DNA of 64,000 nucleotides from Anaerolineales bacterium UBA6055 (GTDB lineage Bacteria > Chloroflexota > Anaerolineae > Aggregatilineales > Phototrophicaceae), in assembly GCA_002428985.1 (NCBI GenBank), contig DIYL01000062.1, positions 248,001 through 312,000 of the forward strand. The letters are read 5' to 3'. Positions 26,399 through 35,070 of the stretch are shown here, piece after piece (position 1 is the stretch's first letter; each line of letters begins with the position of its first letter). The notes under the pieces are model-generated. The model had not been told where the DNA came from, ran no database searches, and saw nothing but the letters and a program-made list of their open reading frames with translations. The translations under genes were made by a program, and so were the position numbers.

Positions 26399-27280
26399 TT
26401 AATCTTCTAAATTGAATAGGTCTTTCAAATTCACGCCCTCGGTGACTTTGGGTTCAATCGTCGACTCTGCTGATGTCATCAACAAAGTGACACCCGGCCC
26501 ATAACCTGCACGTGGGCTATCTGTCTGACCAATAACACCGATGCCTACTGCGCCACGCAAGAAGCCATGATTCCAACTGCTATCATAATCTTGTAATGCA
26601 ACGACATCACCAAGTTTCAAATCGTCGAGTCCTGCTTTGGTCAGTTCTTTTTTATCGACAGTTTGGATGTGTAATGAACCGCCTTCACTAGTTAACCCTG
26701 CACCTGCACCCAATAGGTGAGGTGGTACAACACCAACCACTGGTACACTCAATTTGCCGTCGTCAGTTGTGGTAACTTCAAGTTTATCAATCAATTCCGG
26801 AGAGCAACTTTTGATTTTCACTGCGGGGTGGTCATCTAATTTCAAGCCAACACCCTTGGCTTTAATCACAATTTTGTCACCGATCGCCATTTTTTCACGG
26901 ATAGCTTTCGGGAAATGGATAATCACTTGTTCCGAGAAACGACCCGATTTGCCTGTGACAACCCCACGTTCGCCCTTAGCATTGCCTGTCATCACAATTG
27001 CTGTATTACCAACACAAGAGAAAATATTAAGTCCACGATTTCCCCGGTCATCTTTCATGCTGACACTAATACCGGGATGAATACAATCGCCGAGCCAACC
27101 AAAAACTGAATCACCAACCGACACGTTATATACAATGCCACCCCAAGTCGGGAGCAAGAATGCCCGTCCTTCGCTATCAAGGCGGTAGGGTTCTGCTGGT
27201 AAACCAGGGAAACCCGGTGATGCGATATGTCCCATCACCGATACGCTTACAATTTTGTCTACATTCGTTTTTACGCCCAT
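26399..27280 (-). CDS. DUF4438 family protein, copy 2
   Basis: This 293-residue protein begins VKTNVDKIVSVSVMGHIASP and keeps GIVYNVSVGDSVFGW, HPGISV, KSCSPELIDKL and HGFLRGAVGIGVIGQTDS. These match the DUF4438 pattern as I remember it and, block for block, the neighbouring copy. The biochemical function of the family is unknown to me. Several conserved His, Asp and Cys residues could make it an enzyme. The ATG at 27280 has AAGGAAAG upstream and overlaps the stop of copy 1 by 10 bases. Tandem, coupled copies suggest a heteromer. Confidence 0.8.
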   Translation of the reverse strand: MGVKTNVDKIVSVSVMGHIASPGFPGLPAEPYRLDSEGRAFLLPTWGGIVYNVSVGDSVFGWLGDCIHPGISVSMKDDRGNRGLNIFSCVGNTAIVMTGNAKGERGVVTGKSGRFSEQVIIHFPKAIREKMAIGDKIVIKAKGVGLKLDDHPAVKIKSCSPELIDKLEVTTTDDGKLSVPVVGVVPPHLLGAGAGLTSEGGSLHIQTVDKKELTKAGLDDLKLGDVVALQDYDSSWNHGFLRGAVGIGVIGQTDSPRAGYGPGVTLLMTSAESTIEPKVTEGVNLKDLFNLED

Positions 27281-28143
27281 AAGTCTTTCCTTATGTTGAG
27301 GTAGTTGCCAATATTTGCGTCAGGGGTGATTTCCCATTCAATCATCGGTTCAGGACATGCCATTAATGCGAGGATGCCCGGTCCATGCCCAATCATGATC
27401 GAGTCACCATGAATACAGAGTGCAATGGTGACCGCACCTGTGCGATAGCCACGCCCATAGCGGTGGTCAGCATTTGGGATAACTATTAAATCGCCGAGCT
27501 TCATCTGATCGATGCCTAATTCAGACATCAGCGCTTTATCGCCCGACATTAAATCTTGATCGACATACTCAGAATTGAGTTCAGCACCAGACCCCATAAT
27601 TCTTGGTGGAAGTTCGATCGCCACGGGAACTTTGATTTTCTTATCGCTAACTTTTTCGATAGGGATAGCATCAATGAGTTCGGGGCTACATTTCTTGAGT
27701 TCAATTTCGGGGAAGTCTGTAAATTGTAAGCCACGTCCATAGGCTTCAATCTGAATTGAATCACCGACGCACATTAATTCAAGTGCATCTGCTTCAAAAT
27801 CGACGAGCATCCGTGCGTGTTCACCAGTAACAATTCCGGTTGCACCTTCTGCTAGACCGCTTGTAACAGTCGCTTTGTTCCCCATACAAGTGAGGTAATG
27901 AAGTGCAAATTCGGCATCAGCATCTGGATTAACTATTGAAACACCCGGCTCGAGGTGGTCAGCCGACCAACCAAAAGCGGGATCACCTACACGAGCATTA
28001 TAAACAACCCCTGCCATACCTGGCAGAATTGTTGCTTGCCCGTCTGTATTTGGGACATAGCCCGGATAACGCAATCCGGGTTGCGCAATATCACCCGTGA
28101 CTGCCATTTTAACAAGTTGATCTTTATTCGTTTTTAGTGGCAT
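27271..28143 (-). CDS. DUF4438 family protein, copy 1, first gene of the minus arm
   Basis: The 290-residue protein shares LKTNKDQLVKMAVTGDIAQP, GVVYNARVGDPAFGW, EPGVSIV, KKCSPELIDAI, GSGAELNSE and YRTGAVTIALCIHGDS with copy 2. The two are clearly paralogs, although they have diverged well beyond a recent duplication. The start has AGGG six bases upstream. It is the promoter-proximal gene of the minus arm, about 130 bases from the GntR-type operator, which puts DUF4438 at the head of the pathway. Function is unknown. Confidence 0.82.
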   Translation of the reverse strand: MPLKTNKDQLVKMAVTGDIAQPGLRYPGYVPNTDGQATILPGMAGVVYNARVGDPAFGWSADHLEPGVSIVNPDADAEFALHYLTCMGNKATVTSGLAEGATGIVTGEHARMLVDFEADALELMCVGDSIQIEAYGRGLQFTDFPEIELKKCSPELIDAIPIEKVSDKKIKVPVAIELPPRIMGSGAELNSEYVDQDLMSGDKALMSELGIDQMKLGDLIVIPNADHRYGRGYRTGAVTIALCIHGDSIMIGHGPGILALMACPEPMIEWEITPDANIGNYLNIRKDLWA

Positions 28144-28275
28144 AAAAGACCCTAGAAGATAAGTAAGTATTTATTGGAGGAACAAAGTCCTACAATTTTG
28201 TATTTTCTCTAATAACTCTAAGCCAATTGCTTGACACATAATATCGGATTGGTTATTATCTTTTCTGTCGCTTGA

Positions 28276-28291
28276 AGATTGTATACAATCT
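28276..28291. promoter_or_regulatory. Likely operator for the GntR/FCD regulator
   Basis: AGATTGTATACAATCT is a perfect 16-bp palindrome whose core ATTGTATACAAT is the classic FCD-subfamily GntR site. It lies between the start of the minus arm (28143) and the regulator gene (28337), so one dimer could control both arms. I found no second copy of the core in the window. Confidence 0.8.
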
Positions 28292-28336
28292 ACAGACGAC
28301 CAGATTATATGAATAGTGTTAGTTATTGTCAAGCAA

Positions 28337-29026
28337 ATGAAACCGAACTTACCTCAAATTAAGAATCTGTCGATCCGTGAGCAAACGTTGCATACACTAC
28401 GTGAAGCAATATTGACGGGTGAACTCAAACCCGGTCAGACATTAACTGAGACTGACCTTTCGACACAGTTGGGTGTAAGTCGTGCGCCAATACGCGAGGC
28501 ATTACGTATTCTCAATTCAGAGAATCTTGTCGAGACAATTCCATACCACGGTACGACAGTACGTCGTTTGACCAAGACAGATATTGTTGAAATTTATAGT
28601 ATGCGGATTTTGTTAGAGACATTTGCGGTGGAACACATTATTCAAGCGAATAATCCTGAACACATCACATGGCTACGCAACAATTATGAGCAAATGCTTG
28701 TAGCAGGGGATAAAGACGACATAAAAACTATTAATGTTCTTGATCGTGATTTCCACGATGAATTAATTGTGATGAGTGGACATACTTTATTACTGACAAT
28801 GTGGCAGACAGTCGCTATGAAGGTACGTCAGGTAATGGTGTTGGTTAATCGACGCAACTCGGATATTACACAGATTGCTCATAATCACTTGCCATTAATT
28901 GATGCCATCGAAGCCAGAGATATTCAACTCGCGACAGACCTCCTGAAAACACATATTTCATCAGCAGGTGATTTAATTGCTGAAGATTGGCAGACAGATT
29001 CGCTAGATGAGGACGATAGTGTATGA
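28337..29026 (+). CDS. GntR-family transcriptional regulator, FadR/FCD subfamily
   Basis: I used the ATG at 28337 (229 residues); a GTG at 28316 is also possible and neither has a good ribosome site. The N-terminal winged helix reads LREAILTGELKPGQTL then DLSTQLGVSRAPIREALRIL (about residues 20-63), textbook GntR. The C-terminal FCD domain supplies the metal/ligand residues in RDFHDELI, about residue 137, and in later histidines. These regulators usually bind a carboxylic-acid inducer and leave DNA when it is present. It probably represses both arms through the palindrome at 28276-28291. The last four bases overlap the next gene. Confidence 0.92.
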   Translation: MKPNLPQIKNLSIREQTLHTLREAILTGELKPGQTLTETDLSTQLGVSRAPIREALRILNSENLVETIPYHGTTVRRLTKTDIVEIYSMRILLETFAVEHIIQANNPEHITWLRNNYEQMLVAGDKDDIKTINVLDRDFHDELIVMSGHTLLLTMWQTVAMKVRQVMVLVNRRNSDITQIAHNHLPLIDAIEARDIQLATDLLKTHISSAGDLIAEDWQTDSLDEDDSV

Positions 29027-29964
29027 AATCTGTGATTGTCACAGGTGCAAACGGATTTGTTGGCAGTAATATCGTTACTGTTTTGAGTAAACTCGATTGG
29101 CAAGTATATGCTGTTGATTTACACTTCGACAATCCAATTACTAAAGCATGGAATACATCTCAAGTTGAATTTATTGAAAGTCCATGCGAGACACTCCGTC
29201 CAATTTCAGTTGATGCGTTGATACATGGGGCGTTTATTACAGCATCGCCCGAATCCCGTGAAGAATCACCAGAAGACAACTTGCGTGCGAATATCAATCC
29301 CACACTACAGATGATGGAATATGCACATACCAACAATATTAAGCGGAGCATCTTTCTCAGCTCAAGTGGAGTTTATCGCACAATGCCTGACAAAGCCATT
29401 GACGAAACATACCCGCCTAATCCATTAGGCACATATGCTGTTGCCAAAACATTTATGGAGCAAACAGTTGATACACTTAGAACGGTATATAAGCGCGATG
29501 TCATTTGTGGTCGACTTGGAAATATCTATGGTCTTAACGAATTTCAACGACCTTCACGCCCCTATCTTAGTGTCATTGGGCGTATGATTCATATGGCAAC
29601 CACTACGGGAGAAATTCGCGTTTACCGTCCAGCTGAAGTGCGCGAGTGGACATTAGCATCTGATATTGGACGTGCACTGAATCGCTTATTGATTACCGAT
29701 CAACTCAATTATTCATTGTATAATATCGCCAATACAGAACGACAATCCAATCACAGTATTGCTTATCTGATTCAAAGTATTATGGATAGTGTACAAATTA
29801 TTGTGGATAGAGAGTCTGATAGTGCTCCCCCGCTTACACGACTAGGCATATTAGACAATACCCGCTTATGTGAAGATACAGGATTCGATAATTGGGTTAC
29901 ACTTAACCAAGGAATCGCCGAACCAATACTTGTCGGCATGATGCGGAGTAAAGCCGATGCTTAA
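29023..29964 (+). CDS. NAD-dependent epimerase/dehydratase (extended SDR)
   Basis: The 313-residue protein has a Rossmann start VTGANGFVGSNIV (TGxxGxxG), the serine in IFLSSSGVYR and the active-site pair YAVAK (YxxxK, about residue 145). This layout is typical of nucleotide-sugar epimerases and dehydratases, and of the uronate dehydrogenase-like branch. It starts inside the stop of the regulator gene (ATGA), so it is translated with it, and overlaps the following Gfo/Idh gene by eight bases. A sugar or sugar-acid part of the substrate is suggested, not proven. Confidence 0.9.
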   Translation: MKSVIVTGANGFVGSNIVTVLSKLDWQVYAVDLHFDNPITKAWNTSQVEFIESPCETLRPISVDALIHGAFITASPESREESPEDNLRANINPTLQMMEYAHTNNIKRSIFLSSSGVYRTMPDKAIDETYPPNPLGTYAVAKTFMEQTVDTLRTVYKRDVICGRLGNIYGLNEFQRPSRPYLSVIGRMIHMATTTGEIRVYRPAEVREWTLASDIGRALNRLLITDQLNYSLYNIANTERQSNHSIAYLIQSIMDSVQIIVDRESDSAPPLTRLGILDNTRLCEDTGFDNWVTLNQGIAEPILVGMMRSKADA

Positions 29965-30979
29965 AGTCTTACTTGCTGGGTTAGGGGTGCGTGGACGCTA
30001 TTGGGCGGAGGTTATTAATCGCTCGGAGCGCGCTGAGACGGTAGGTTATGTTGACCCACAACAGCCAGCATTAGATCGTGCCTGCACCGAATTTGGTCAA
30101 CGTCCTACTTTTGATACTGTGAAGGCAGCCTTAGATGCCCTTGATGATGTTGACGCACTTGTGTTAGCAAACCCGCCAATTGGGCGCGAAGAAATCATTC
30201 AGTTGGCTGTTGCCCGCAAATTACCAATGCTAATCGAAAAACCTCTGGCACTCGATTTAGAGGAAGCCAATATACTTGTTAAAATTGCCGAATCTGCTAA
30301 CGTCTCGATGATGGTTGGATTAAACTTTCGTTATCTAGGTGTCACAATCGAAACCATGAAATTATTGGCAGATAATGCTATCGGCAAACCTGAATTTGCA
30401 CGGTTTACTTATGAGAGATGGCGTGATGGTCGTCGTCCTGATCTCAATAAATACCCATTAACAATGGAACATCCGATGTTATGGGAACAGTCGATTCACC
30501 ATTTTGACCTGATGCGCTATGTCTATGGTCAAGACCCGACGATTGTACAATGTCACACATGGAATCCTTCGTGGAGTATGTATGATGACGATACGAATGT
30601 GTCTGCAATTTTCCAATTTGATGGTGGGATGACTGTGAATTATCAGGGTACATGGCAGAGCAATTGGACTGTCCCCGGCTTTGAGTGGCGTACGGATTGT
30701 ACTGAGGGGGTTATCACCCAACGCGAACAATTCGGTGCACTATATTATGCGAAGTCGGCAGATGAATCCCTAACATCTGTGGAATTACCTCCACATGAGC
30801 GCTGGATTTCTGAAACCAGCGGATTATTTTCTGCCTTTGTATCTCATGTTGTGGATGGCGAGCCGTTGCAATGTAGCGGACGTGACCATCTAATGTCACT
30901 GGCGATGTTAGAAGCGTGTATTCAATCCAGTCGCCAGAACACTGCGATTCGTGTTCAAGATTTGTTGCCTGATGGGTAA
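29957..30979 (+). CDS. Gfo/Idh/MocA-family NAD(P)-dependent oxidoreductase
   Basis: The 340-residue protein has an N-terminal Rossmann fold (VLLAGLGVRGRYWAEVI) and the family signature IEKPLAL near residue 95. The second domain carries QSIHHFDLMRYV, which holds the catalytic His/Asp, and a large open beta-sheet. Such enzymes oxidise or reduce inositols, sugars and their derivatives. It shares eight bases with the epimerase upstream, and a second member of the family lies at 36461, suggesting successive redox steps on a polyol or sugar-like intermediate. Confidence 0.9.
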   Translation: MLKVLLAGLGVRGRYWAEVINRSERAETVGYVDPQQPALDRACTEFGQRPTFDTVKAALDALDDVDALVLANPPIGREEIIQLAVARKLPMLIEKPLALDLEEANILVKIAESANVSMMVGLNFRYLGVTIETMKLLADNAIGKPEFARFTYERWRDGRRPDLNKYPLTMEHPMLWEQSIHHFDLMRYVYGQDPTIVQCHTWNPSWSMYDDDTNVSAIFQFDGGMTVNYQGTWQSNWTVPGFEWRTDCTEGVITQREQFGALYYAKSADESLTSVELPPHERWISETSGLFSAFVSHVVDGEPLQCSGRDHLMSLAMLEACIQSSRQNTAIRVQDLLPDG

Positions 30980-30991
30980 CATTTTTGATCG

Positions 30992-31016
30992 GTTGATTCT
31001 CGAACAGAGGATCAAC
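30992..31016 (+). other. Intercistronic hairpin before the binding-protein gene
   Basis: GTTGATTCTC (30992-31001) pairs with GAGGATCAAC (31007-31016), one G-U, loop GAACA. It precedes the strong ribosome site of the binding-protein gene and may stop 3' decay or mark a partial terminator between the oxidoreductase and the transport genes. Confidence 0.55.
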
Positions 31017-31063
31017 ATTTAACCAACTTTGTTTGCTATTTTTTATTTTAGGAGGAACACCTT

Positions 31064-32638
31064 ATGAAATTGAGTAGACTTATTCTGCTCGTCGTAGCGG
31101 TTTTCGCACTGACAGTTGTTGTCAGCGCACAATCTCCGGGACCCGGTGATGATGTGCTTGTTGTAGCACAATCCACCGATGTCACAAGCCTCGATCCACC
31201 ACAAATTGGGTCACGTCCAGATGCAAATATTGCTCATCACCTTTTCAGCACCCTCTATGGTATCGACGTGGATGGTAACATTTTCCCCGTCCTCGCAGAA
31301 TCCCATGAAGTATCTGAAGACGGTATGACATATACCTTCACCATGCTTGAAGGTCTCACCTGTCATGATGGTTCCCCATTGACTGCTGATGATGTTGCAT
31401 ACGCGTTCAACCGTGCTGCAGATCCAGACTTGGCATTCACCGGTAACACACCTGGCTTCGTTTACTCATCAATGGGTTTTGTTGACGCAGAAGTTGTAAG
31501 TGACCTCGAAGTTGCTATCAACATCGATCGCCGTAACTCCATTGCACTCGGTCTTATTGCAGAAGTTGGTCTTTACTGCCGCGAATCCTACGAAGGAGTG
31601 AGCCTCGAAGAAGCTGCATTGAACCCAATTGGTTCAGGTCCATATGTTTTCGTTGAACGTGTAGCTGATGACTATCTCTTGATGGAAAAATGGGCTGACT
31701 ACGCACTCTTCGACGAAGAACAATTCGACACCATCGTATGGCGCGTGATCCCAGAAGCTTCAACCCGTGTTGCTGAATTAATCGCTGGTAACGTAGACAT
31801 CATTACCAACGTATTACCCGACCAACATGACGCTGTTAATGCTTCCGGTGTTGCAGAAGTACAAGCTGTACAAGGTTTCCGTCGCATCTTCGCTGGCTTC
31901 AACTTCACCGATAACATGGAAGGTTTGCCAGGCGCAGAAGAAATTAAAGATCCAGCAGTCCGTGTTGCACTCCAATACGCGATTGATGTACCAACCATCT
32001 GCTCCGCACTACTCGGCGTAGAATGTGAACGTGCAAACGGTATGGTTAACGCACCAAACAACCATCCTGACCTAGAACCATATCCATACGATCCAGAACT
32101 TGCAGAACAACTTCTAGACGAAGCTGGATACGAACGTGGTGAAGACGGTGTTCGTTTTGAAGTCGTATTCCAAGGTGGACGTAACCGTTACCTAAACGAT
32201 GAAAATGTTATTTTGACAATCTGCCAATACTTCGATGACATCGGTGTACAAACAGACTGCCAAATCCAAGAATTCGGTGCAGAATTCATCCCAGCATTGC
32301 TTGACCAACAAGCAGGTCCAATCTACTTCGTTGGTTCCGGTGGTGGTGCATGGAATCCACTCTATGAAATGGCTGACCTCGCTGGTACAGACTCCAACCC
32401 GAACTATGGTCGTTGGTTCAACGAAGAATGGTATGCAGGTTGGGATGCACTCGCAGACGTAACATCCGCAGAAGAAGAAAATGCAATCGTTCTAAGCATG
32501 TTGGAAGCATTCTACAATGATCCACCATGGCTAATGCTTTACTTCCAACCAGATTTCTACGGTGTTAGCACCCGTATTGACTGGGACGGTCGTCGTGACG
32601 AAAAACTCTATGTAGAAGATGCAAAACTTGGTGGCTAG
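31064..32638 (+). CDS. ABC transporter substrate-binding protein, family 5 (peptide/nickel type)
   Basis: The 524-residue protein starts with a signal peptide (KLSRLILLVVAVFALTVVVSA, cleavage after about residue 22) without a lipobox cysteine, so it is secreted or held by other means. The body shows the SBP_bac_5 features: TDVTSLDPPQIGS, ESHEVSEDGMTYTFTM, DGSPLTADDVAYAFNR and NPIGSGPYVF. The ribosome site AGGAGG is excellent. Codon use differs from neighbours, with many C-ending codons (TTC, AAC, TCC, CTC) as in highly expressed genes, consistent with a component made in excess. It captures the peptide- or oligosaccharide-like substrate of the locus. Confidence 0.95.
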   Translation: MKLSRLILLVVAVFALTVVVSAQSPGPGDDVLVVAQSTDVTSLDPPQIGSRPDANIAHHLFSTLYGIDVDGNIFPVLAESHEVSEDGMTYTFTMLEGLTCHDGSPLTADDVAYAFNRAADPDLAFTGNTPGFVYSSMGFVDAEVVSDLEVAINIDRRNSIALGLIAEVGLYCRESYEGVSLEEAALNPIGSGPYVFVERVADDYLLMEKWADYALFDEEQFDTIVWRVIPEASTRVAELIAGNVDIITNVLPDQHDAVNASGVAEVQAVQGFRRIFAGFNFTDNMEGLPGAEEIKDPAVRVALQYAIDVPTICSALLGVECERANGMVNAPNNHPDLEPYPYDPELAEQLLDEAGYERGEDGVRFEVVFQGGRNRYLNDENVILTICQYFDDIGVQTDCQIQEFGAEFIPALLDQQAGPIYFVGSGGGAWNPLYEMADLAGTDSNPNYGRWFNEEWYAGWDALADVTSAEEENAIVLSMLEAFYNDPPWLMLYFQPDFYGVSTRIDWDGRRDEKLYVEDAKLGG

Positions 32639-32677
32639 TCCTCTACATTTTGTATGACGTTATTCTTTAGTAATTTG

Positions 32678-32702
32678 GGGATGTACCATTGTGGTGCATC
32701 CC
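32678..32702 (+). other. Intercistronic hairpin between binding protein and permease genes
   Basis: GGGATGTACC (32678-32687) pairs with GGTGCATCCC (32693-32702), one G-U, loop ATTGT, with no T run after it. Hairpins here commonly protect upstream mRNA or attenuate, so that binding protein exceeds permease. Confidence 0.65.
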
Positions 32703-32729
32703 TTGCCAATATTAGACTGAGACATTCTT

Positions 32730-33707
32730 ATGTGGCGATATTTTATTAGACGTATTTTACAATCCATTATTGTGATTTTTGGTGTGACAGTCGTCACTTT
32801 TTTTAGTTTACAACTTGCAGGCGACCCAACGTATTTATATGTAAGCGATCGGGCATCAGATGAAGAAATTGCCGAAATTCGCTCTCGCTTGGGCTTTGAT
32901 CGTCCACTAACTGAGCAATATTTGAGCTTTGTGACGAATATGTTGCAGGGTGACTTTGGTAATTCGCTACGCAGTAAAACCCCGGCATTACCCCAAGTTT
33001 TAGAACGCTTGCCGGCTACCATTGAATTGACAATTTTCTCGATGACGCTGGCGATCACAATTGCTGTACCCATTGGTATTATTGCGGCTCTCCGGCGGGG
33101 TACACCATTTGATGGTGGGGTGATGATTTTTGCAATTGTCGGGCAAAGTATGCCGAGTTTCTGGCTAGGTATCATGCTCATTTTGATTGTTGGATTGCAA
33201 TTGCGCTGGTTACCGATTTCTGGTCATATACCCATAATTCAACCGATACTCGATGGCGAATTTGGTGTAGCAATCGAAAATCTACCCGATGCACTGCGCC
33301 ACTTGATTATGCCGGGTATTACGATTGCTGTATTTTCACTATCCCGTAATGCACGTCTTGTGCGCTCGACAATGCTAGAAGTTCTTAGTCAAGATTATAT
33401 CCGTACCGCTCGTGCTAAGGGGCTTACTAGTCGCGCTGTAATCGTTGGGCATGCCTTCCGTAATGCGCTCATTCCTGTTATCACAATGATTGGCTTAGAA
33501 TTTGGATTTTTGTTGAGTGGGGTTGTTGTGGTAGAAACGGTATTTTCATGGCCGGGTCTAGGACGATTAGTGTTTAATGCCATCAATCAACGTGATATTC
33601 CTATTGTCCAGACGGCAGTTGTGATTTTCTCATTGTTATTTGTCGGACTCAATCTAATCGTTGACCTCTTATATGTTGTACTCAATCCACGGATACGGTT
33701 GAATTAA
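32730..33707 (+). CDS. ABC transporter permease, DppB/OppB type
   Basis: The 325-residue membrane protein starts MWRYFIRRILQSIIVIFGV, the typical first helix of DppB-like permeases, followed by a periplasmic loop and five further helices. LSQDYIRTARAKGLTSRAVI (about 218-237) is the EAA loop that docks the ATPase, and the C-terminal helix ends in DLLYVVLNPRIR, as usual. It pairs with the DppC-type permease two bases downstream. Together they form the channel for the substrate delivered by the binding protein. Confidence 0.95.
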   Translation: MWRYFIRRILQSIIVIFGVTVVTFFSLQLAGDPTYLYVSDRASDEEIAEIRSRLGFDRPLTEQYLSFVTNMLQGDFGNSLRSKTPALPQVLERLPATIELTIFSMTLAITIAVPIGIIAALRRGTPFDGGVMIFAIVGQSMPSFWLGIMLILIVGLQLRWLPISGHIPIIQPILDGEFGVAIENLPDALRHLIMPGITIAVFSLSRNARLVRSTMLEVLSQDYIRTARAKGLTSRAVIVGHAFRNALIPVITMIGLEFGFLLSGVVVVETVFSWPGLGRLVFNAINQRDIPIVQTAVVIFSLLFVGLNLIVDLLYVVLNPRIRLN

Positions 33708-33709
33708 TT

Positions 33710-34639
33710 ATGGCACAATCACAAGCATATACAGTTGACGAACAGAAAATCGCCAGCTTACAAGAACGCCCTTCTGTTTTAAAGCGATTAACAGTCAGTC
33801 TCGTTAAAGCACGCTGGCCACTACTCGCGCTGATTATTTTGGTAATAGCTGTGTTCATCGCAATCTTTGGCCCATCCATTGCACCCAAAGACCCCAATCG
33901 GCAAGACTTAATTGCGCGCCTTCGTGCCCCCGGTGAACCCAATCGGGAAGGCGTTGTCGAGAATGTACTCGGTACAGATGCACTTGGTCGCGACGTGTTT
34001 TCTCGTTTGATTTACGGTACACGTGTGTCAATTGCTGTTGGCTTTGTGGCTGTGGCAATTGGTGGCACAATGGGCACAATGCTCGGATTATTAGCTGGTT
34101 ATTTTGGAGGACGAGTTGATGATTTCATTATGCGGATTGCCGATATTCAGCTCGCGTTCCCATTTATTTTGTTAGCGATTATGGTACTGGTGGTATTAGG
34201 TCAAGGGGTCGTTAATCTGGTGGCAGTGCTCGGTATTGGGCAATGGGTGACGTACGCGCGCATATCGCGAGGGGAAACGATTTCTCAACGCGAAAAAGAA
34301 TATGTTGAAGCGGCTCGTGCGCTAGGTATGGGTAACACACGCATTATGATGCAATCCATACTGCCAAACATCCTTGCACCATTGATTGTTATAGCGTCAT
34401 TTAATGTCGCAAGCGTTATTCTAGCTGAGGCAGCACTATCGTTCCTCGGTTTAGGAGTACCACAGACCGTCCCGACATGGGGTGGTATGTTAGCTGAAAG
34501 TCGTGACCAGCTCATCGGTGGTAAGTGGTGGCTGGCAGTCTATCCCGGTGTTGCGATTATGTTAACGGTACTATCACTCAACATCCTCGGCGACTGGTTA
34601 CGCGACTTCTTAGATCCACGTTTACGAGGTTCTGTGTAG
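33710..34639 (+). CDS. ABC transporter permease, DppC/OppC type
   Basis: The 309-residue protein has an N-terminal tail, a first helix at about residues 40-60 (WPLLALIILVIAVFIAIFG), the VLGTDALGRDVFSRLIYGTR signature after it and five more helices. The EAA loop reads EKEYVEAARALGMGNTRIM and the C-terminus GDWLRDFLDPRLRG is characteristic. It is tightly linked to the DppB-type gene. No DppD/DppF ATPase follows: the next genes are a small hypothetical protein and a TIM-barrel-like protein, so the ATPases must be encoded elsewhere or shared. Confidence 0.95.
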   Translation: MAQSQAYTVDEQKIASLQERPSVLKRLTVSLVKARWPLLALIILVIAVFIAIFGPSIAPKDPNRQDLIARLRAPGEPNREGVVENVLGTDALGRDVFSRLIYGTRVSIAVGFVAVAIGGTMGTMLGLLAGYFGGRVDDFIMRIADIQLAFPFILLAIMVLVVLGQGVVNLVAVLGIGQWVTYARISRGETISQREKEYVEAARALGMGNTRIMMQSILPNILAPLIVIASFNVASVILAEAALSFLGLGVPQTVPTWGGMLAESRDQLIGGKWWLAVYPGVAIMLTVLSLNILGDWLRDFLDPRLRGSV

Positions 34640-34646
34640 GCAAGTC

Positions 34647-34883
34647 ATGAAGCCAGATGACAAAGAAAAACATTTTCAGCTTCTAGCATTATTAGTCGCA
34701 AGAGTTGATGAAGAAATCATCAAAAGAGGCGGATATGATAATGTCGGCTCAAGCGAAGAAATGGAAATACAACGTAAATGTGCTTTTGAAATTTTTGGTA
34801 TAGATATTGATCGGTTTAATGACAAATCAATCGAAGAAGTACTAAATGGCAAAGGTACTAGTAAGGATAACGGTGAGTCTTGA
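34647..34883 (+). CDS. Small hydrophilic protein of 78 residues, unknown
   Basis: It begins MKPDDKEKHFQLLALLVARV and is rich in Glu, Lys and Asp, with a likely helix over residues 8-25 and another at 58-70 (DIDRFNDKSIEEVLNG). The ribosome site is weak. It follows the permease by seven bases and codes on the same strand, which supports it as the last gene of the transport segment. I recognise no family; a spurious ORF cannot be excluded. Confidence 0.45.
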   Translation: MKPDDKEKHFQLLALLVARVDEEIIKRGGYDNVGSSEEMEIQRKCAFEIFGIDIDRFNDKSIEEVLNGKGTSKDNGES

Positions 34884-34941
34884 CCATATATCACCGGCGA
34901 TTGTTTGAATCTACATTTCATAAGAAGCATTGAAATTAGCA

Positions 34942-35013
34942 TGCGGACGCACAAAAGCGCGTCCCTACAACATCTATGTGAAAATCTGTAGGGACAGGCT
35001 TATGCCTGTCCGT
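34942..35013. repeat. Two inverted copies of a GTAGGGAC palindromic repeat
   Basis: Copy A (34942-34969) folds GGACGC with GCGTCC; copy B (34987-35013) folds GGACAGGC (34992-34999) with GCCTGTCC (35004-35011) around TTAT. Read on the minus strand, A starts TGTAGGGACGCGC, matching TGTAGGGACAGGC of B, so the copies face each other. This resembles bacterial REP-type palindromic elements and fills most of the gap before the TIM-barrel-like gene. Confidence 0.75.
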
Positions 35014-35070
35014 CAACAAGATAATTTGAATTATTGAAATTTACTTATCTATGGACAGAAAAAGGTAATC

